Shown here piece after piece: positions 33,474-42,377 of a stretch of DNA of 64,000 nt. This DNA is from Hyphomicrobiales bacterium (GTDB taxonomy: Bacteria; Pseudomonadota; Alphaproteobacteria; Rhizobiales; Rhizobiaceae). Each line of letters opens with the position of its first letter. Positions within the stretch are counted from its first letter, which is position 1. Under the pieces are notes generated by a model, which was not told the origin of the DNA, did not search any database, and saw only the letters and a list, made by a program, of their open reading frames with translations. The stretch spans positions 1 to 64,000 of the forward strand of contig UBXM01000059.1 of NCBI GenBank assembly GCA_900469445.1. The letters are read 5' to 3'. Made by a program: the position numbers and the translations under genes.

Positions 33474-34304
33474 ATGACGCATTACGTAGACTACATTGCC
33501 GACCAGAAACGCGATCCCGCCATCGTTGCCCATCGCGGTGCATGGCACGGTGCCCCGGAAAACAGCCTCGCCGCCATCGAGCGCGCGATCGCCGTCGGTG
33601 CTGACGTTGTCGAACTCGATATCCGCAAGAGCGCCGATGGCGAACTTTTCATCATGCACGACGACACGCTGTTGCGGATGGCCGGTATCGATCGTGATGC
33701 CGAAACCTTCACCATTGCCGAGCTGCAGGCCATTGCCCTACGTGAAGATGATGGCGGCGAACATCGTGCCTCGACCGATCAGCGTATTCCGACGCTGAAA
33801 CAGGCGCTGGAAATCATTCGTGGCCGCATTTTTGCGGATCTCGATCTGAAGGATCGCGGCCTGTTTTCCGAAGTCGCCGCCTGCGCCCGCGAAATGAATG
33901 CCGCATCCTATGTGGACCTGAAGACCCGCGTCATGACCCGCGAGGAACTGGACTGGGTGCGCGCCCAGAATATCGATGGCGTGGCCTTCATGGCGATGTC
34001 GAAATTTACCGCTGAAGGCATCCATGAGACGATGGCGCTGCTGTCGGAAATCAAGCCCTTCATGTGTGAAATGCGTTTCGACAGCCTCGAAACCATCAAG
34101 GCCAACCGCCAGATGTTTCGTGATGCGAACATGGCGCTGTGGACGAATACGCTCAACATGGAAGCCAGTGGCGAATGGGTAGACAAGACGGCACTTGTCG
34201 ATCCCGACCGCATCTGGGGCACATTGATGGATGCCGGTGTCAGCGTTTTCCAAACGGACGAGCCGGAAGCATTGAAGGCCTATCTGCAGGGCCGTCGCGG
34301 ATGA
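33474..34304 (+). CDS. Glycerophosphodiester phosphodiesterase, second of two
   Basis: A 276-residue GDPD paralogue of the preceding gene, with the same layout: VAHRGAWHGAPENSL, DVVELDIRKSADG and IMHDDTLLRMAG. Start at ATG 33474 is set by AAGGA just before it. The C-terminal halves keep matching segments (for example MALWVNTLD against MALWTNTLN, and DAGISVIQTDEA against DAGVSVFQTDEP) while other parts differ, which suggests distinct substrate preference rather than a recent copy. It overlaps the phosphatase gene by four bases. Confidence 0.92.
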   Translation: MTHYVDYIADQKRDPAIVAHRGAWHGAPENSLAAIERAIAVGADVVELDIRKSADGELFIMHDDTLLRMAGIDRDAETFTIAELQAIALREDDGGEHRASTDQRIPTLKQALEIIRGRIFADLDLKDRGLFSEVAACAREMNAASYVDLKTRVMTREELDWVRAQNIDGVAFMAMSKFTAEGIHETMALLSEIKPFMCEMRFDSLETIKANRQMFRDANMALWTNTLNMEASGEWVDKTALVDPDRIWGTLMDAGVSVFQTDEPEALKAYLQGRRG

Positions 34305-35134
34305 AAACCGTTTCTGACGAACTTCTCGATGAGCTGATGGGGATCATGCGTGAGGCTGCGGCGGGAGAAATCCTGCCGCGTTTCCGCTCGGTCACGTCGG
34401 ACAGCATCCGCGCCAAAACCGCAGCCGACGACATCGTCACGGATGCGGATATCGCCTCGGAGCGGGTGATCAGCGAGAAGCTGAAGGCGCGGCTGCCGGG
34501 CATCACCATCATCGGCGAGGAGGCGGTGTCCGAAGACGCTTCCATCCTCGCAAAACTTGCTGATGCGGAATTGGTCGCCGTCATCGATCCTGTCGATGGC
34601 ACCTGGCATTTTGCGCATGGCACGCCGATGTTCGGCAGCATTCTGGCCATCGTTTCGGGTGGTAAAACCATTGCCGGCATCATTCATTACCCGGTTCTGG
34701 GCGATTTTCTGGTGGCACGGCCGGGGCAGGGCGCATGGCATGTGGCGGCGGATGGCGCGCGCACACGGCTTTCCGTTGCAGCGCCAAGCCCGGTTAGTGA
34801 AATGCACGGTTTCATCCCGCTGCATATGTTCGAGCCTGGTATGCGCGCTGAACTGGCATCCCGCGTTTTGAGGTTTCTGCGTATCACGACATGGCGTTGC
34901 TCGGCTTGGGAATACCGCATGCTGGCAACGGGCGCGATGAGCTTCTGCCTCAACGAAAGTCTCAAGCCTTGGGATCATGCTGCCGGAGTCCTTATACACA
35001 CGGAAGCTGGTGGCTATGCCGCGACCCTCACTGGCGAGGCATATCGACCGACGATGACGGAAGGCTATCTGCTGACTGCTCCCAGCGAGAAGTCATGGAG
35101 CCTCGTTAGCGACGCTCTAACCTCGCCTCTTTGA
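34301..35134 (+). CDS. Inositol-monophosphatase-family phosphatase
   Basis: A 277-residue IMPase/CysQ superfamily enzyme. Metal-binding motifs are GEEAVSE (Glu, about residue 72), DPVDGTWHFAHG (Asp-Pro-x-Asp-Gly-Thr, about 94-99) and the C-terminal KPWDHAAGVLIHTEAGG. It hydrolyses a sugar or polyol phosphate monoester with Mg2+. It is the last gene of the ugp operon, directly overlapping the second phosphodiesterase. The pairing GDPD plus IMPase matches the enzyme classes of AccF/AccG in agrocinopine breakdown, so the monoester may be a sugar or inositol phosphate (inference). Confidence 0.88.
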   Translation: MKTVSDELLDELMGIMREAAAGEILPRFRSVTSDSIRAKTAADDIVTDADIASERVISEKLKARLPGITIIGEEAVSEDASILAKLADAELVAVIDPVDGTWHFAHGTPMFGSILAIVSGGKTIAGIIHYPVLGDFLVARPGQGAWHVAADGARTRLSVAAPSPVSEMHGFIPLHMFEPGMRAELASRVLRFLRITTWRCSAWEYRMLATGAMSFCLNESLKPWDHAAGVLIHTEAGGYAATLTGEAYRPTMTEGYLLTAPSEKSWSLVSDALTSPL

Positions 35135-35188
35135 CGGGTCCCTCGACAAATAGGGTGTCGGATCGTGCAAGTTCCAAAGAGTGCGGTT

Positions 35189-35207
35189 TCGCCCTTTAGC
35201 TGGGCGA
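35189..35207. terminator. Weak hairpin between the ugp operon and the convergent oxidase
   Basis: TCGCCC / GGGCGA with a seven-base loop, 55 bases after the phosphatase stop. Short stem; possible terminator for the ugp operon. Confidence 0.3.
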
Positions 35208-35282
35208 GTGAGTGTGCGTAGGCGAATTCAGGATGAGCTGCATGACATTCGACGGCGTGCTCGGACGATGGTTAGGCTCCGA

Positions 35283-36410
35283 TCAAGAGCCCATCAGTTC
35301 CATTCTCGAAAATCGTTTGATCGAGAAATCTTCCAGCGGCGTATGGGTGCTGCCCGTAGCGATCAACTCGGCCATGACGTCACCCACTCCGGGGCCGAGC
35401 TGGAACCCGTGACCGCAGAAGCCGAAGGCGTGGTAGAGGCCTTCAGTCGTTGTGGATTGCCCCATGACGGGCAGTCCATCGGCGACATAACCTTCACAGC
35501 CAGACCAGGTGCGGATCACCGAGACGTTTGCAAGTGCCGGCAGCAGGGGCAGGAGCGCCCTGAGCTGTCCCGGCAGGCGGGCGGGATCGGCCTTGGCATG
35601 GCCGCTGTCGAGCGACACGTCGGTGCGTTCCGCCCCGCCGCCAAACACGATGTTGCCGCGTTCGACCTGGCGAAGATAACCGCCGCCATGGTCATGCCCC
35701 CAGACGCCGACGACCGGCAGAACCCGATGCGGAAGCGGCTCGGTGACGCCCATTTGCGGACCTTTGGCGACGATCGGCACCGGTTCGGAAAATTGCTCGG
35801 CGATCCGTGCGCCCCAGGCGCCGGCCGTGTTGAGGAGTACGGGCGACGAATACAGGCCTTTCGAGGTTCGAACTTCGAAACCGTATGGCGTTTTGCCTAT
35901 GCTTTCGACAATGGCTTCCTCGACGATTTCCGCACCGAGCCGACGCGCGGCATCTGCAAAGGCGGGGGCAATGAGACGAGGATTGCCGCTTCCGTCCTGT
36001 GGGGAAAAGGAGGCGCCGATTGCGGTCGGGCCGAGGCCCGGAAACCGGGCCTGCACATCCTTCGCGTCGAGTTCCTCCAGCTCCAATCCCCAAGGCCGCG
36101 CTGCCTCGGAGAAGCTGCGCATCTCATTCAGCCCCTTCTCGGTGAAGATGAGGCGAAGATGGCCGGTGGCGCGAAACTCGACATCACGCCCAAGCAGCCT
36201 TTCCGCTTCTTTCCAAAGGGCCAGCGACCGGTGGGCGAGGGGGAGTTGGGGCAGATATCTGCCGCTTCTGCGGATATTCCCGAAGGATGCGACGGTCGCA
36301 CCACTGCCGACGCGGTTTCGCTCGATAAGCGTCACACGCAGTCCGCGGCGTGCCAGGAAAAAGGTCGAGGCCGCGCCCATCAGGCCACCACCGACAACAA
36401 TCACATCCAT
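35283..36410 (-). CDS. FAD-dependent DAO-family oxidase
   Basis: A 375-residue glycine/D-amino acid oxidase-type flavoprotein. The FAD Rossmann start is VIVVGGGLMGAASTFFLARRG (residues 3-23, in parts) with acidic LIERNRVGSGAT. The C-terminal part has YVADGLPVMGQ and FCGHGFQLGPGVGDVMAELI, the second FAD contact of the DAO family. No covalent-FAD cysteine motif of monomeric sarcosine oxidase is evident. It oxidises a secondary or primary amine next to a carboxylate. It is divergent from hyuA across a region with two T-N11-A boxes. It could be the beta subunit for the 2Fe-2S/FAD pair at 40.7-42.4 kb. Confidence 0.85.
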   Translation of the reverse strand: MDVIVVGGGLMGAASTFFLARRGLRVTLIERNRVGSGATVASFGNIRRSGRYLPQLPLAHRSLALWKEAERLLGRDVEFRATGHLRLIFTEKGLNEMRSFSEAARPWGLELEELDAKDVQARFPGLGPTAIGASFSPQDGSGNPRLIAPAFADAARRLGAEIVEEAIVESIGKTPYGFEVRTSKGLYSSPVLLNTAGAWGARIAEQFSEPVPIVAKGPQMGVTEPLPHRVLPVVGVWGHDHGGGYLRQVERGNIVFGGGAERTDVSLDSGHAKADPARLPGQLRALLPLLPALANVSVIRTWSGCEGYVADGLPVMGQSTTTEGLYHAFGFCGHGFQLGPGVGDVMAELIATGSTHTPLEDFSIKRFSRMELMGS

Positions 36411-36490
36411 CCGGCGTCCTCGTCATCCTGAAAATCGGATGAAGAGTGACCGATCCGGCATGGTCAAGTCAAAGTCGAGCTTTGGGCAGT

Positions 36491-36511
36491 CCCATAAGTC
36501 GGACCTATGGG
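36491..36511 (+). promoter_or_regulatory. LysR-type T-N11-A box 1
   Basis: CCCATA-N9-TATGGG with an inner TAAGTCGGACCTA that fits the T-N11-A rule for LysR binding. It lies between the divergent DAO gene and hyuA. Confidence 0.5.
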
Positions 36512-36527
36512 TCGGCCCGCTCGAGGG

Positions 36528-36544
36528 CATAAGTTCTGCTTATG
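36528..36544 (+). promoter_or_regulatory. LysR-type T-N11-A box 2
   Basis: CATAAGTTCTGCTTATG: perfect 6-bp inverted repeat CATAAG-N5-CTTATG containing TAAGTTCTGCTTA. Centre about 35 bp from box 1 and 79 bases before the hyuA start, in the position of a LysR activation site. The LysR gene at 42378-43286 is the likely partner. Confidence 0.5.
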
Positions 36545-36622
36545 GGATATCGCCCTTTCCGTCTTGGACCGTCGTGGTTCCACCGTGCCAGCTTTGCACA
36601 ACCAGACGGAAAGGGATCGAAT

Positions 36623-38707
36623 ATGGACAATGCGCCAGCGCCCGGCAAAGGCCATCTCAAGGAACAGGATTGGAAGGTCGGCGTCGATATCGGCGGAACC
36701 TTCATCGACTTCTGCGCTCTCGAAACGCGGTCAGGCAGGGTCGCCTCCTTGAAGGTTCTGACCACGCCGGACGATCCGGGTGCGGAACTGATGACCGGGC
36801 TTTCGCTTCTCGCCGAACGCGAAGGGCTCGATCCGGCGGCGATCAGCCGTTTCGTGCATGGTACGACGGTCGGCATCAACACCGTCATCCAGCGGCGCGG
36901 CGTATCGCTGGCGCTGATGACCAATGCCGGTTTCGAGGACGTGATCGAACTGGCGCGCCTGAGAATGCCGGACGTCTATTCGCTTTTCTGCTCGCGTCCC
37001 GACCAGCTCATCTCGCGTGACATGGTCTTCGGCATTCCGGTGCGACTGAGAGCCGATGGCAGCGAAGCGCAGGCGCCGGACATGCAGGCCGTTATCGAAG
37101 CGGTTGCAACCGCCAAGGCAAGGGGTGCATCGGGTATCATCATTTCCTTCCTCCATTCCTGGCGCAACGATGCCCAGGAAGCGGCGGTCAAGGCGCAGAT
37201 TGCAAAGTCGGCCCCTGATCTGTTCGTCTTCACATCGTCGGAAGTCTGGCCGGTCATCCGTGAATACGAGCGCACGACCACAGCCATTCTCAACGGCTAT
37301 GTCCATCCGCGTGTTTCCGGATATCTGACGGCGTTGGAGGACAAGCTGCTTTCCCGTGGGGTGACGGCTCCGGCACTTTTGACCAAGTCGAATGGCGGGG
37401 TCATGAATGCGGCGGAGGGCAAGCGTTCATGCGTGCAGATGCTCCTTTCCGGTACCGCATCCGGCGTCATCGGCGCCGCCTGGCTTGCCCGCCGCGCCGG
37501 TGAAAAGCATATCCTGACGCTCGATATCGGCGGCACTTCGGCCGATTTCGCGTTGATCATAGACGGCGAGCCGCAATTCGGCACGGGCGAACTGATCGGC
37601 GAGTTTCCGCTGCATATTCCATCGGTCTCGGTCAGCTCCATCGGTATCGGTGGCGGTTCGATTGCAAGCGTCGATGCGCAGGGCGTCTTGCGCGTCGGAC
37701 CGGAATCTGCCGGATCGACACCTGGGCCGGCCTGTTACGGACGCGGTGGCACACAGGCGACCGTGACGGATGCTATGGCGGTTTGCGGCTGGCTCGGCCA
37801 TAGCCAGATGGCTTACGGCCAGTTGCAGATCGATGTCGGCCTGGCGCGCGCGGCAGTCTCCAAGCTCGCCGACCAGATCGGCCGCACGGCCGAAGAGGCA
37901 GCGCAGGCCATTCTCGATATCGCCATTTCCGAAATGTTCGTGGAGGTGGAGAAGCTTGCCTCGCGTGCTGGCGTCGATTTGCGGGAGTTCACCTTGATGC
38001 CGTTCGGCGGCGGTGGGCCGATGCTGGGCGCCTTCCTGGCGCGGGAGTTCAAGATGGCGAAGGTCATCGGACCGCCACGTCCGGGCGTCGTCTCGGCGCT
38101 GGGCGGCCTGGTGGCCGATCTTCGCGGCGACTTCATCCGCACCGTTTTCACGCATCTTTCCGCCGAGGCAACACCGCTGTTGCGCAAGGCGCTGGATTCG
38201 CTCTCTGCCGAAGGTCTGGCATGGCTTTCGAAGCAGGGACATCAGGGACCGGCGACGCTGCATGTTTCCGCCGACATGCGCTATGTCGGCCAGAGCTTCG
38301 AGATCGAGGTGCCGGTTCAGGCAGCCTGGATCGCCGAGGGCAAGCTTAGCCCCATCGAAGACGCCTTCCATGCCATGCATGCGAAGCTCTACGATTTCGA
38401 CGATCCGGACGGAGAGATCGAGATCGTCAACCTGCGGCTTTCGGCGATCGGTGCCGGTCCGGCTCTGGAGCTTCCGGTCGAGGCCGAACATGCCGGTGCT
38501 GCCGCTGTGCCGGAGCGGGAGATCCCCGTCTTCACCGGCAAGGAATTCGAATGGATCGGCCTTTACCGGCGAGATCTTCTTCATCCGGGCGGCCGGTTCT
38601 CAGGCCCGGCGGTGGTCGCGCAGGAAGATACGACCTTTGCCATTCCGGCCGGCGCCACGGTCGATGTCGACCGCCACCTGAACCTGCATCTGACCTTCTC
38701 GGAGTAA
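36623..38707 (+). CDS. hyuA: Hydantoinase/oxoprolinase A-type subunit
   Basis: A 694-residue HyuA-type protein. The N-terminal hydantoinase/oxoprolinase domain starts with VGVDIGGTFIDFCAL (about 17-31), has the FVHGTTVGINTVIQRRG segment near 79 and the actin-like ATPase part with TLDIGGTSADFALI near 307 and GIGGGSIASVDAQG near 343. Family members (5-oxoprolinase, N-methylhydantoin amidohydrolase, acetophenone carboxylase) use ATP to open a lactam/hydantoin ring or to carboxylate a ketone. ATG at 36623 has AAGGGA before it. It is six bases from hyuB. The substrate is not readable; a cyclic amide is the family expectation. Confidence 0.88.
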   Translation: MDNAPAPGKGHLKEQDWKVGVDIGGTFIDFCALETRSGRVASLKVLTTPDDPGAELMTGLSLLAEREGLDPAAISRFVHGTTVGINTVIQRRGVSLALMTNAGFEDVIELARLRMPDVYSLFCSRPDQLISRDMVFGIPVRLRADGSEAQAPDMQAVIEAVATAKARGASGIIISFLHSWRNDAQEAAVKAQIAKSAPDLFVFTSSEVWPVIREYERTTTAILNGYVHPRVSGYLTALEDKLLSRGVTAPALLTKSNGGVMNAAEGKRSCVQMLLSGTASGVIGAAWLARRAGEKHILTLDIGGTSADFALIIDGEPQFGTGELIGEFPLHIPSVSVSSIGIGGGSIASVDAQGVLRVGPESAGSTPGPACYGRGGTQATVTDAMAVCGWLGHSQMAYGQLQIDVGLARAAVSKLADQIGRTAEEAAQAILDIAISEMFVEVEKLASRAGVDLREFTLMPFGGGGPMLGAFLAREFKMAKVIGPPRPGVVSALGGLVADLRGDFIRTVFTHLSAEATPLLRKALDSLSAEGLAWLSKQGHQGPATLHVSADMRYVGQSFEIEVPVQAAWIAEGKLSPIEDAFHAMHAKLYDFDDPDGEIEIVNLRLSAIGAGPALELPVEAEHAGAAAVPEREIPVFTGKEFEWIGLYRRDLLHPGGRFSGPAVVAQEDTTFAIPAGATVDVDRHLNLHLTFSE

Positions 38708-38713
38708 CCAGCC

Positions 38714-40699
38714 ATGTTTGACCCATTGAACCTTCAGGTCTTTGCCAATCACACCCGCGCGGCTGCCGAGAACATGGCCTATACGCTGCAACGGACCGCA
38801 CATTCCGCCTTCGTCAAGGAGACGGAGGATTTCACCGTGATGCTGATCAACCGCAATGGCGACACGTTCGGCGTGCCGATGGGGCTCGGCGCCACATGGT
38901 ATCCGGGCCTGACCTATACGCGGGCGATTGACATGGTTGCCGACTACAAGCCCGGCGACGTCGCCTTCACCAACGACCCATATTCCTGCTTCGTCGCGAC
39001 CCACGCGCCCGACACGCATCTGTGGAAGCCAGTGTTCTACGAGGGTGAGATCATTGCCTGGACCGGCGGCCACATCCACAATACCGACATGGGCGGCGCC
39101 GTGCCGGCGTCTCTTTCGCGCGCCCTGACCGAAATCCATCAGGAAGGCATCCGCTTTCCCCCGATGAAGCTGGTCAATGAAGGTGTCTTCGACGAGGACA
39201 TCTTGAAGATCATGACCACCAATGTTCGCAAGCCCGATCTCAACATCGGCGATATCAAGGCGCTGGTGGGCGCGCTCAATACCGGCGAGCGCAAGATCCT
39301 GGCGATGGTCGAGAAATTCGGGAAAGAGGCCTTTCTCGAAGGCGCGGAAGTGCTGCTCGATCATGCCGAAGCGCAGGCGCGCGACATTCTGCGCTCCATG
39401 CCGGACGGTACCTATGTCTTCGTCGATTACGCCGACGAGGATTCCGTCGAAGCCAATCCATGCCGGCTGAAACTGACGATGACCATCAGGGGCGACGAGG
39501 CGATCCTCGATTTCACGGGTTCCGACCCGCAGCTCGGGTCCTCGCTCAATGTTCCCTCGGGTGGCGATCCACGGCATACGATGCTGCTCGTCGGCGTCTA
39601 TTACGTGCTCTACACGATCAATCCGAAGATCCTGCTGAATACCGGCCTGACGCGCCCGTTTACCTGCATTGCACCGCAGGGCAGCGTGCTCAACCCTATT
39701 TCGCCGGCTGCCGTCGGCATGCGGTCGCTGACCTGCGCCCGCCTTCGTTCGGTGATCTTCGGCGCCTTCTGCCAGGCCGTGCCTGAAAGGCTTCCGGCAG
39801 CACCTGCCGGCAACAATTGCATCGTCAACGTCATGACCACCGACGAGCGGGGCCGTACCGTCATCGCGGCCGTCAATCCGGTCGTCGGCGGTGGCGGCGG
39901 CATGCCCCATCGCGATGGCACCAACGGCTCCGGCGCCGATGCGGCTTACCTCAAGAACACGCCGATCGAGATTACCGAGACCGAAGTGCCGATCGAATTC
40001 GTCAAATACGGGCTGGCTAAGGACAGTGGCGGTGCGGGCCGCTGGCGTGGCGGTCTTGCGACCGAGATGGCGTTCCGGGTGTTCAGCCCGGGCAGCCGGA
40101 TTACCGCGCGCAACCGCGACCGCAGCTTCTTCCGGCCCTGGGGTCTGCTCGGCGGCAAGGCTGCGGGCCTTTCCGACATGGTGCTGAACCCCGGTCGGGA
40201 CGACTATCGCCGGCTCGGCAATATCGATACCGCCATCCTGCAGCCCGGCGACGTGCTGGAAATCCGCTCGGCAGGCGGCGGCGGGCGCGGCAACCCTCTG
40301 GAACGTGAGGTCTGGCGCGTGGTTCGCGATGTCGAGCGCGGATATGTCTCTGCAGAGGCAGCAGAGCGCGACTATGGGGTCGTCATTCGTGATGGTGCTG
40401 CGGATGAAGGAGCGACCGAAAGCCTGAGGGCATCGCGTTCCGCATCTGCCGGCCACTTCCACTACGGTCCCGAGCGTGAAGGTTATGAGGCGCAATGGAC
40501 ACCGGCTGCCTATGATCTCCTGACCGACATTCTTGCCGGTCTGCCGATCCATTGGCGCTTCTTCACCAAGACGGAAATATTCCGTCGGATGAAGGGCCGT
40601 GCCGGACCGGAAGGCGTGTCTGCGGCCCTGGCGGATGTCCGGGCGCGCTTCAGGGAAATGCCGGAGCCCGCGATCGAGACGAAGGAGGCTGCTGAATGA
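38714..40699 (+). CDS. hyuB: Hydantoinase B/oxoprolinase-type subunit
   Basis: A 661-residue HyuB protein. Typical segments are RTAHSAFVKETEDFTVMLIN near the N-terminus, GDVAFTNDPYSCFVATHAPD, WTGGHIHNTDMGGAVP (metal-site candidates), ILDFTGSDPQLGSSLNVPSG near 262-281 and AGGGGRGNPLEREVWRV towards the end. The last about 100 residues (RSASAGHFHYGPEREGYE onward) extend past the usual HyuB core and may mediate contact with another subunit. Works with HyuA. Its stop overlaps the next gene by four bases, tying the hydrolase to a 2Fe-2S oxidase subunit. Confidence 0.88.
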   Translation: MFDPLNLQVFANHTRAAAENMAYTLQRTAHSAFVKETEDFTVMLINRNGDTFGVPMGLGATWYPGLTYTRAIDMVADYKPGDVAFTNDPYSCFVATHAPDTHLWKPVFYEGEIIAWTGGHIHNTDMGGAVPASLSRALTEIHQEGIRFPPMKLVNEGVFDEDILKIMTTNVRKPDLNIGDIKALVGALNTGERKILAMVEKFGKEAFLEGAEVLLDHAEAQARDILRSMPDGTYVFVDYADEDSVEANPCRLKLTMTIRGDEAILDFTGSDPQLGSSLNVPSGGDPRHTMLLVGVYYVLYTINPKILLNTGLTRPFTCIAPQGSVLNPISPAAVGMRSLTCARLRSVIFGAFCQAVPERLPAAPAGNNCIVNVMTTDERGRTVIAAVNPVVGGGGGMPHRDGTNGSGADAAYLKNTPIEITETEVPIEFVKYGLAKDSGGAGRWRGGLATEMAFRVFSPGSRITARNRDRSFFRPWGLLGGKAAGLSDMVLNPGRDDYRRLGNIDTAILQPGDVLEIRSAGGGGRGNPLEREVWRVVRDVERGYVSAEAAERDYGVVIRDGAADEGATESLRASRSASAGHFHYGPEREGYEAQWTPAAYDLLTDILAGLPIHWRFFTKTEIFRRMKGRAGPEGVSAALADVRARFREMPEPAIETKEAAE

Positions 40700-41010
40700 A
40701 GCCGCACCCGCGAACCGGGCGAATTGTCCGTCTGTCGGAAACGGCAAGACCGCGGGTGCATTTTCATCTGGATGGCTCGCCCTGCGAGGCTCTTGCCGGT
40801 GATACGGTGCTGACGGCGGTCTTGTCCTCTTCACGTCACCTGCGGCAATCGGAATTCGGGCTGGAGACGCGGGCGGGTTTCTGCCTGATGGGCGCCTGCC
40901 AGGATTGCTGGATCTGGCAGGCCGATGGCGGAAGGCTTCGTGCCTGTTCGACGCCGGTCATGGACGGCATGCAATTGCTGACCGAAGCGCCTGCCGGGTG
41001 GCCGTCATGA
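40696..41010 (+). CDS. Small (2Fe-2S) oxidase subunit (HcnA / opine-oxidase gamma type)
   Basis: A 104-residue ferredoxin-like protein. The cluster ligands are Cys63, Cys68, Cys71 (GFCLMGACQDC) and Cys84 (LRACSTP), a C-x4-C-x2-C-x12-C pattern. Such small subunits join a FAD/2Fe-2S alpha subunit and a DAO-type beta subunit in hydrogen cyanide synthase (HcnABC), D-hydroxyproline dehydrogenase and opine oxidases. It passes electrons between the flavins. It overlaps hyuB upstream and the alpha subunit downstream by four bases each. Confidence 0.85.
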   Translation: MKPHPRTGRIVRLSETARPRVHFHLDGSPCEALAGDTVLTAVLSSSRHLRQSEFGLETRAGFCLMGACQDCWIWQADGGRLRACSTPVMDGMQLLTEAPAGWPS

Positions 41011-42371
41011 GTTCCGGTGCTGAAAAGGTCGTCATCGTCGGCGCGGGGCCGGCAGGCATTCGCGCCGCCGAGATGCTGGTATCGGCGGGTATGAGGCCCG
41101 TTGTCATTGACGAGGGGATGCGGGCCGGCGGCCAGATCTATCGCCGGCCGCCGGATGGCTTTACCCGATCTCCGCGGGAACTCTACGGAAGCGAAGTCGA
41201 CAAGGCGGTCGCCTTGCATGGCCGGTTCGACCAGATGGTGGCCAAGGGACAGGTCGATTACCATCCGCAGAGTTCCGTTCTTGCCTGCGCCGACCGAAGC
41301 CTGCATGCGTTGACGCCTTCGGGGAGGCGCGAATTCGGCTATGACCGGCTGATCCTTGCGACAGGCGCCACCGATCGCCTCGCACCGGTGCCAGGGTGGC
41401 AGTCACCCGGTGTCTATAGTCTCGGCGCAACGCAGATCGCTCTCAAGGCTCAGGGTGTCGCGCTTGGGCGAAAGATCGTACTTGCCGGCTCGGGGCCGCT
41501 GCTGACGCTGGTCACAACGCAATTGCTGAAGGCCGGGGCCGAGATCGAGGCCGTTCTCGACACTTCGTCATTGCGGACGCAGATGACGGGACTTCCCGGC
41601 ATGCTGGCCAGGCCGGGACTTGTCCTGCGCGGGATGACGATGCGCGCCAAGCTGGGCCGGCTTTACCATGCTGGCGTGAAGATACTTGGTATCGATGCCG
41701 ACGAATGCGGTCCGGTGAGCATCCGCTGGCAGGATGCGCGTGGCGCAATGCGGAAAAGCGTTTGCGACATGGTCGGTATCGGATGGCATTTGCGGGCAGA
41801 AACACAGCTTGCCGGGCTTGCCGGTTGCCAGTTCGATTATGATGTCGGCTGGGCGCAATGGCTTCCACGCACCGACCGCATGGGAAGGGCTGCAGAACGG
41901 CTCTATCTTGCTGGCGACGGCTTGCGCATTCTCGGAGCCGATGGGGCGGAAGTTGCCGGTCGCCTTGCGGCGCATGCCTGTCTTTCCGATATGGGCCTGA
42001 CCGCGCCCGACAGTTCTGCGGATCTGCGGCGGCTCAGACGGTATGAGCGTTTTGCCCGTGGCATGGCGCGCGCCTTTCCCTGGCCGGCCGAGATGGTTCG
42101 CAACACGCCCGACGAGACGGTGGTTTGCCGCTGTGAGGGGATAACTGCCGGTCAGTTGCGTGACGGTGTCGATTACGGCGGTGCGGAAGCCAATCGGGTG
42201 AAGTCGCTCGCGCGGGTCGGCATGGGCCGTTGCCAGGGGCGTTATTGCCAATTGGCCGGTGCCGAGCTGATTGCGGCAGAGGCAGGGACTTCCGTCTGCG
42301 ACGCCGGGCGCCTGCGGGAACAGGCGCCGGTCAGGCCGGCTCCGATCGGAGCATGGGTCCGGGATGCCTGA
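41007..42371 (+). CDS. FAD/NAD-binding oxidase alpha subunit (HcnB/OoxA type)
   Basis: A 454-residue pyridine-nucleotide-disulfide-like flavoprotein. The FAD loop VIVGAGPAGIRAAEMLVSAG is at residues 8-27, a second nucleotide loop KIVLAGSGPLLTLV near 155, and a C-terminal BFD-like 2Fe-2S site is formed by VVCRCEGIT and GMGRCQGRYCQ. This is the layout of HcnB and of OoxA/NoxA opine oxidase subunits. With the small subunit upstream and a DAO-type beta subunit (35283 or 43342) it would form a heterotrimeric membrane-linked dehydrogenase for an N-substituted amino acid. It converges with the LysR gene six bases on. Confidence 0.88.
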   Translation: MSSGAEKVVIVGAGPAGIRAAEMLVSAGMRPVVIDEGMRAGGQIYRRPPDGFTRSPRELYGSEVDKAVALHGRFDQMVAKGQVDYHPQSSVLACADRSLHALTPSGRREFGYDRLILATGATDRLAPVPGWQSPGVYSLGATQIALKAQGVALGRKIVLAGSGPLLTLVTTQLLKAGAEIEAVLDTSSLRTQMTGLPGMLARPGLVLRGMTMRAKLGRLYHAGVKILGIDADECGPVSIRWQDARGAMRKSVCDMVGIGWHLRAETQLAGLAGCQFDYDVGWAQWLPRTDRMGRAAERLYLAGDGLRILGADGAEVAGRLAAHACLSDMGLTAPDSSADLRRLRRYERFARGMARAFPWPAEMVRNTPDETVVCRCEGITAGQLRDGVDYGGAEANRVKSLARVGMGRCQGRYCQLAGAELIAAEAGTSVCDAGRLREQAPVRPAPIGAWVRDA

Positions 42372-42377
42372 ACGGCT

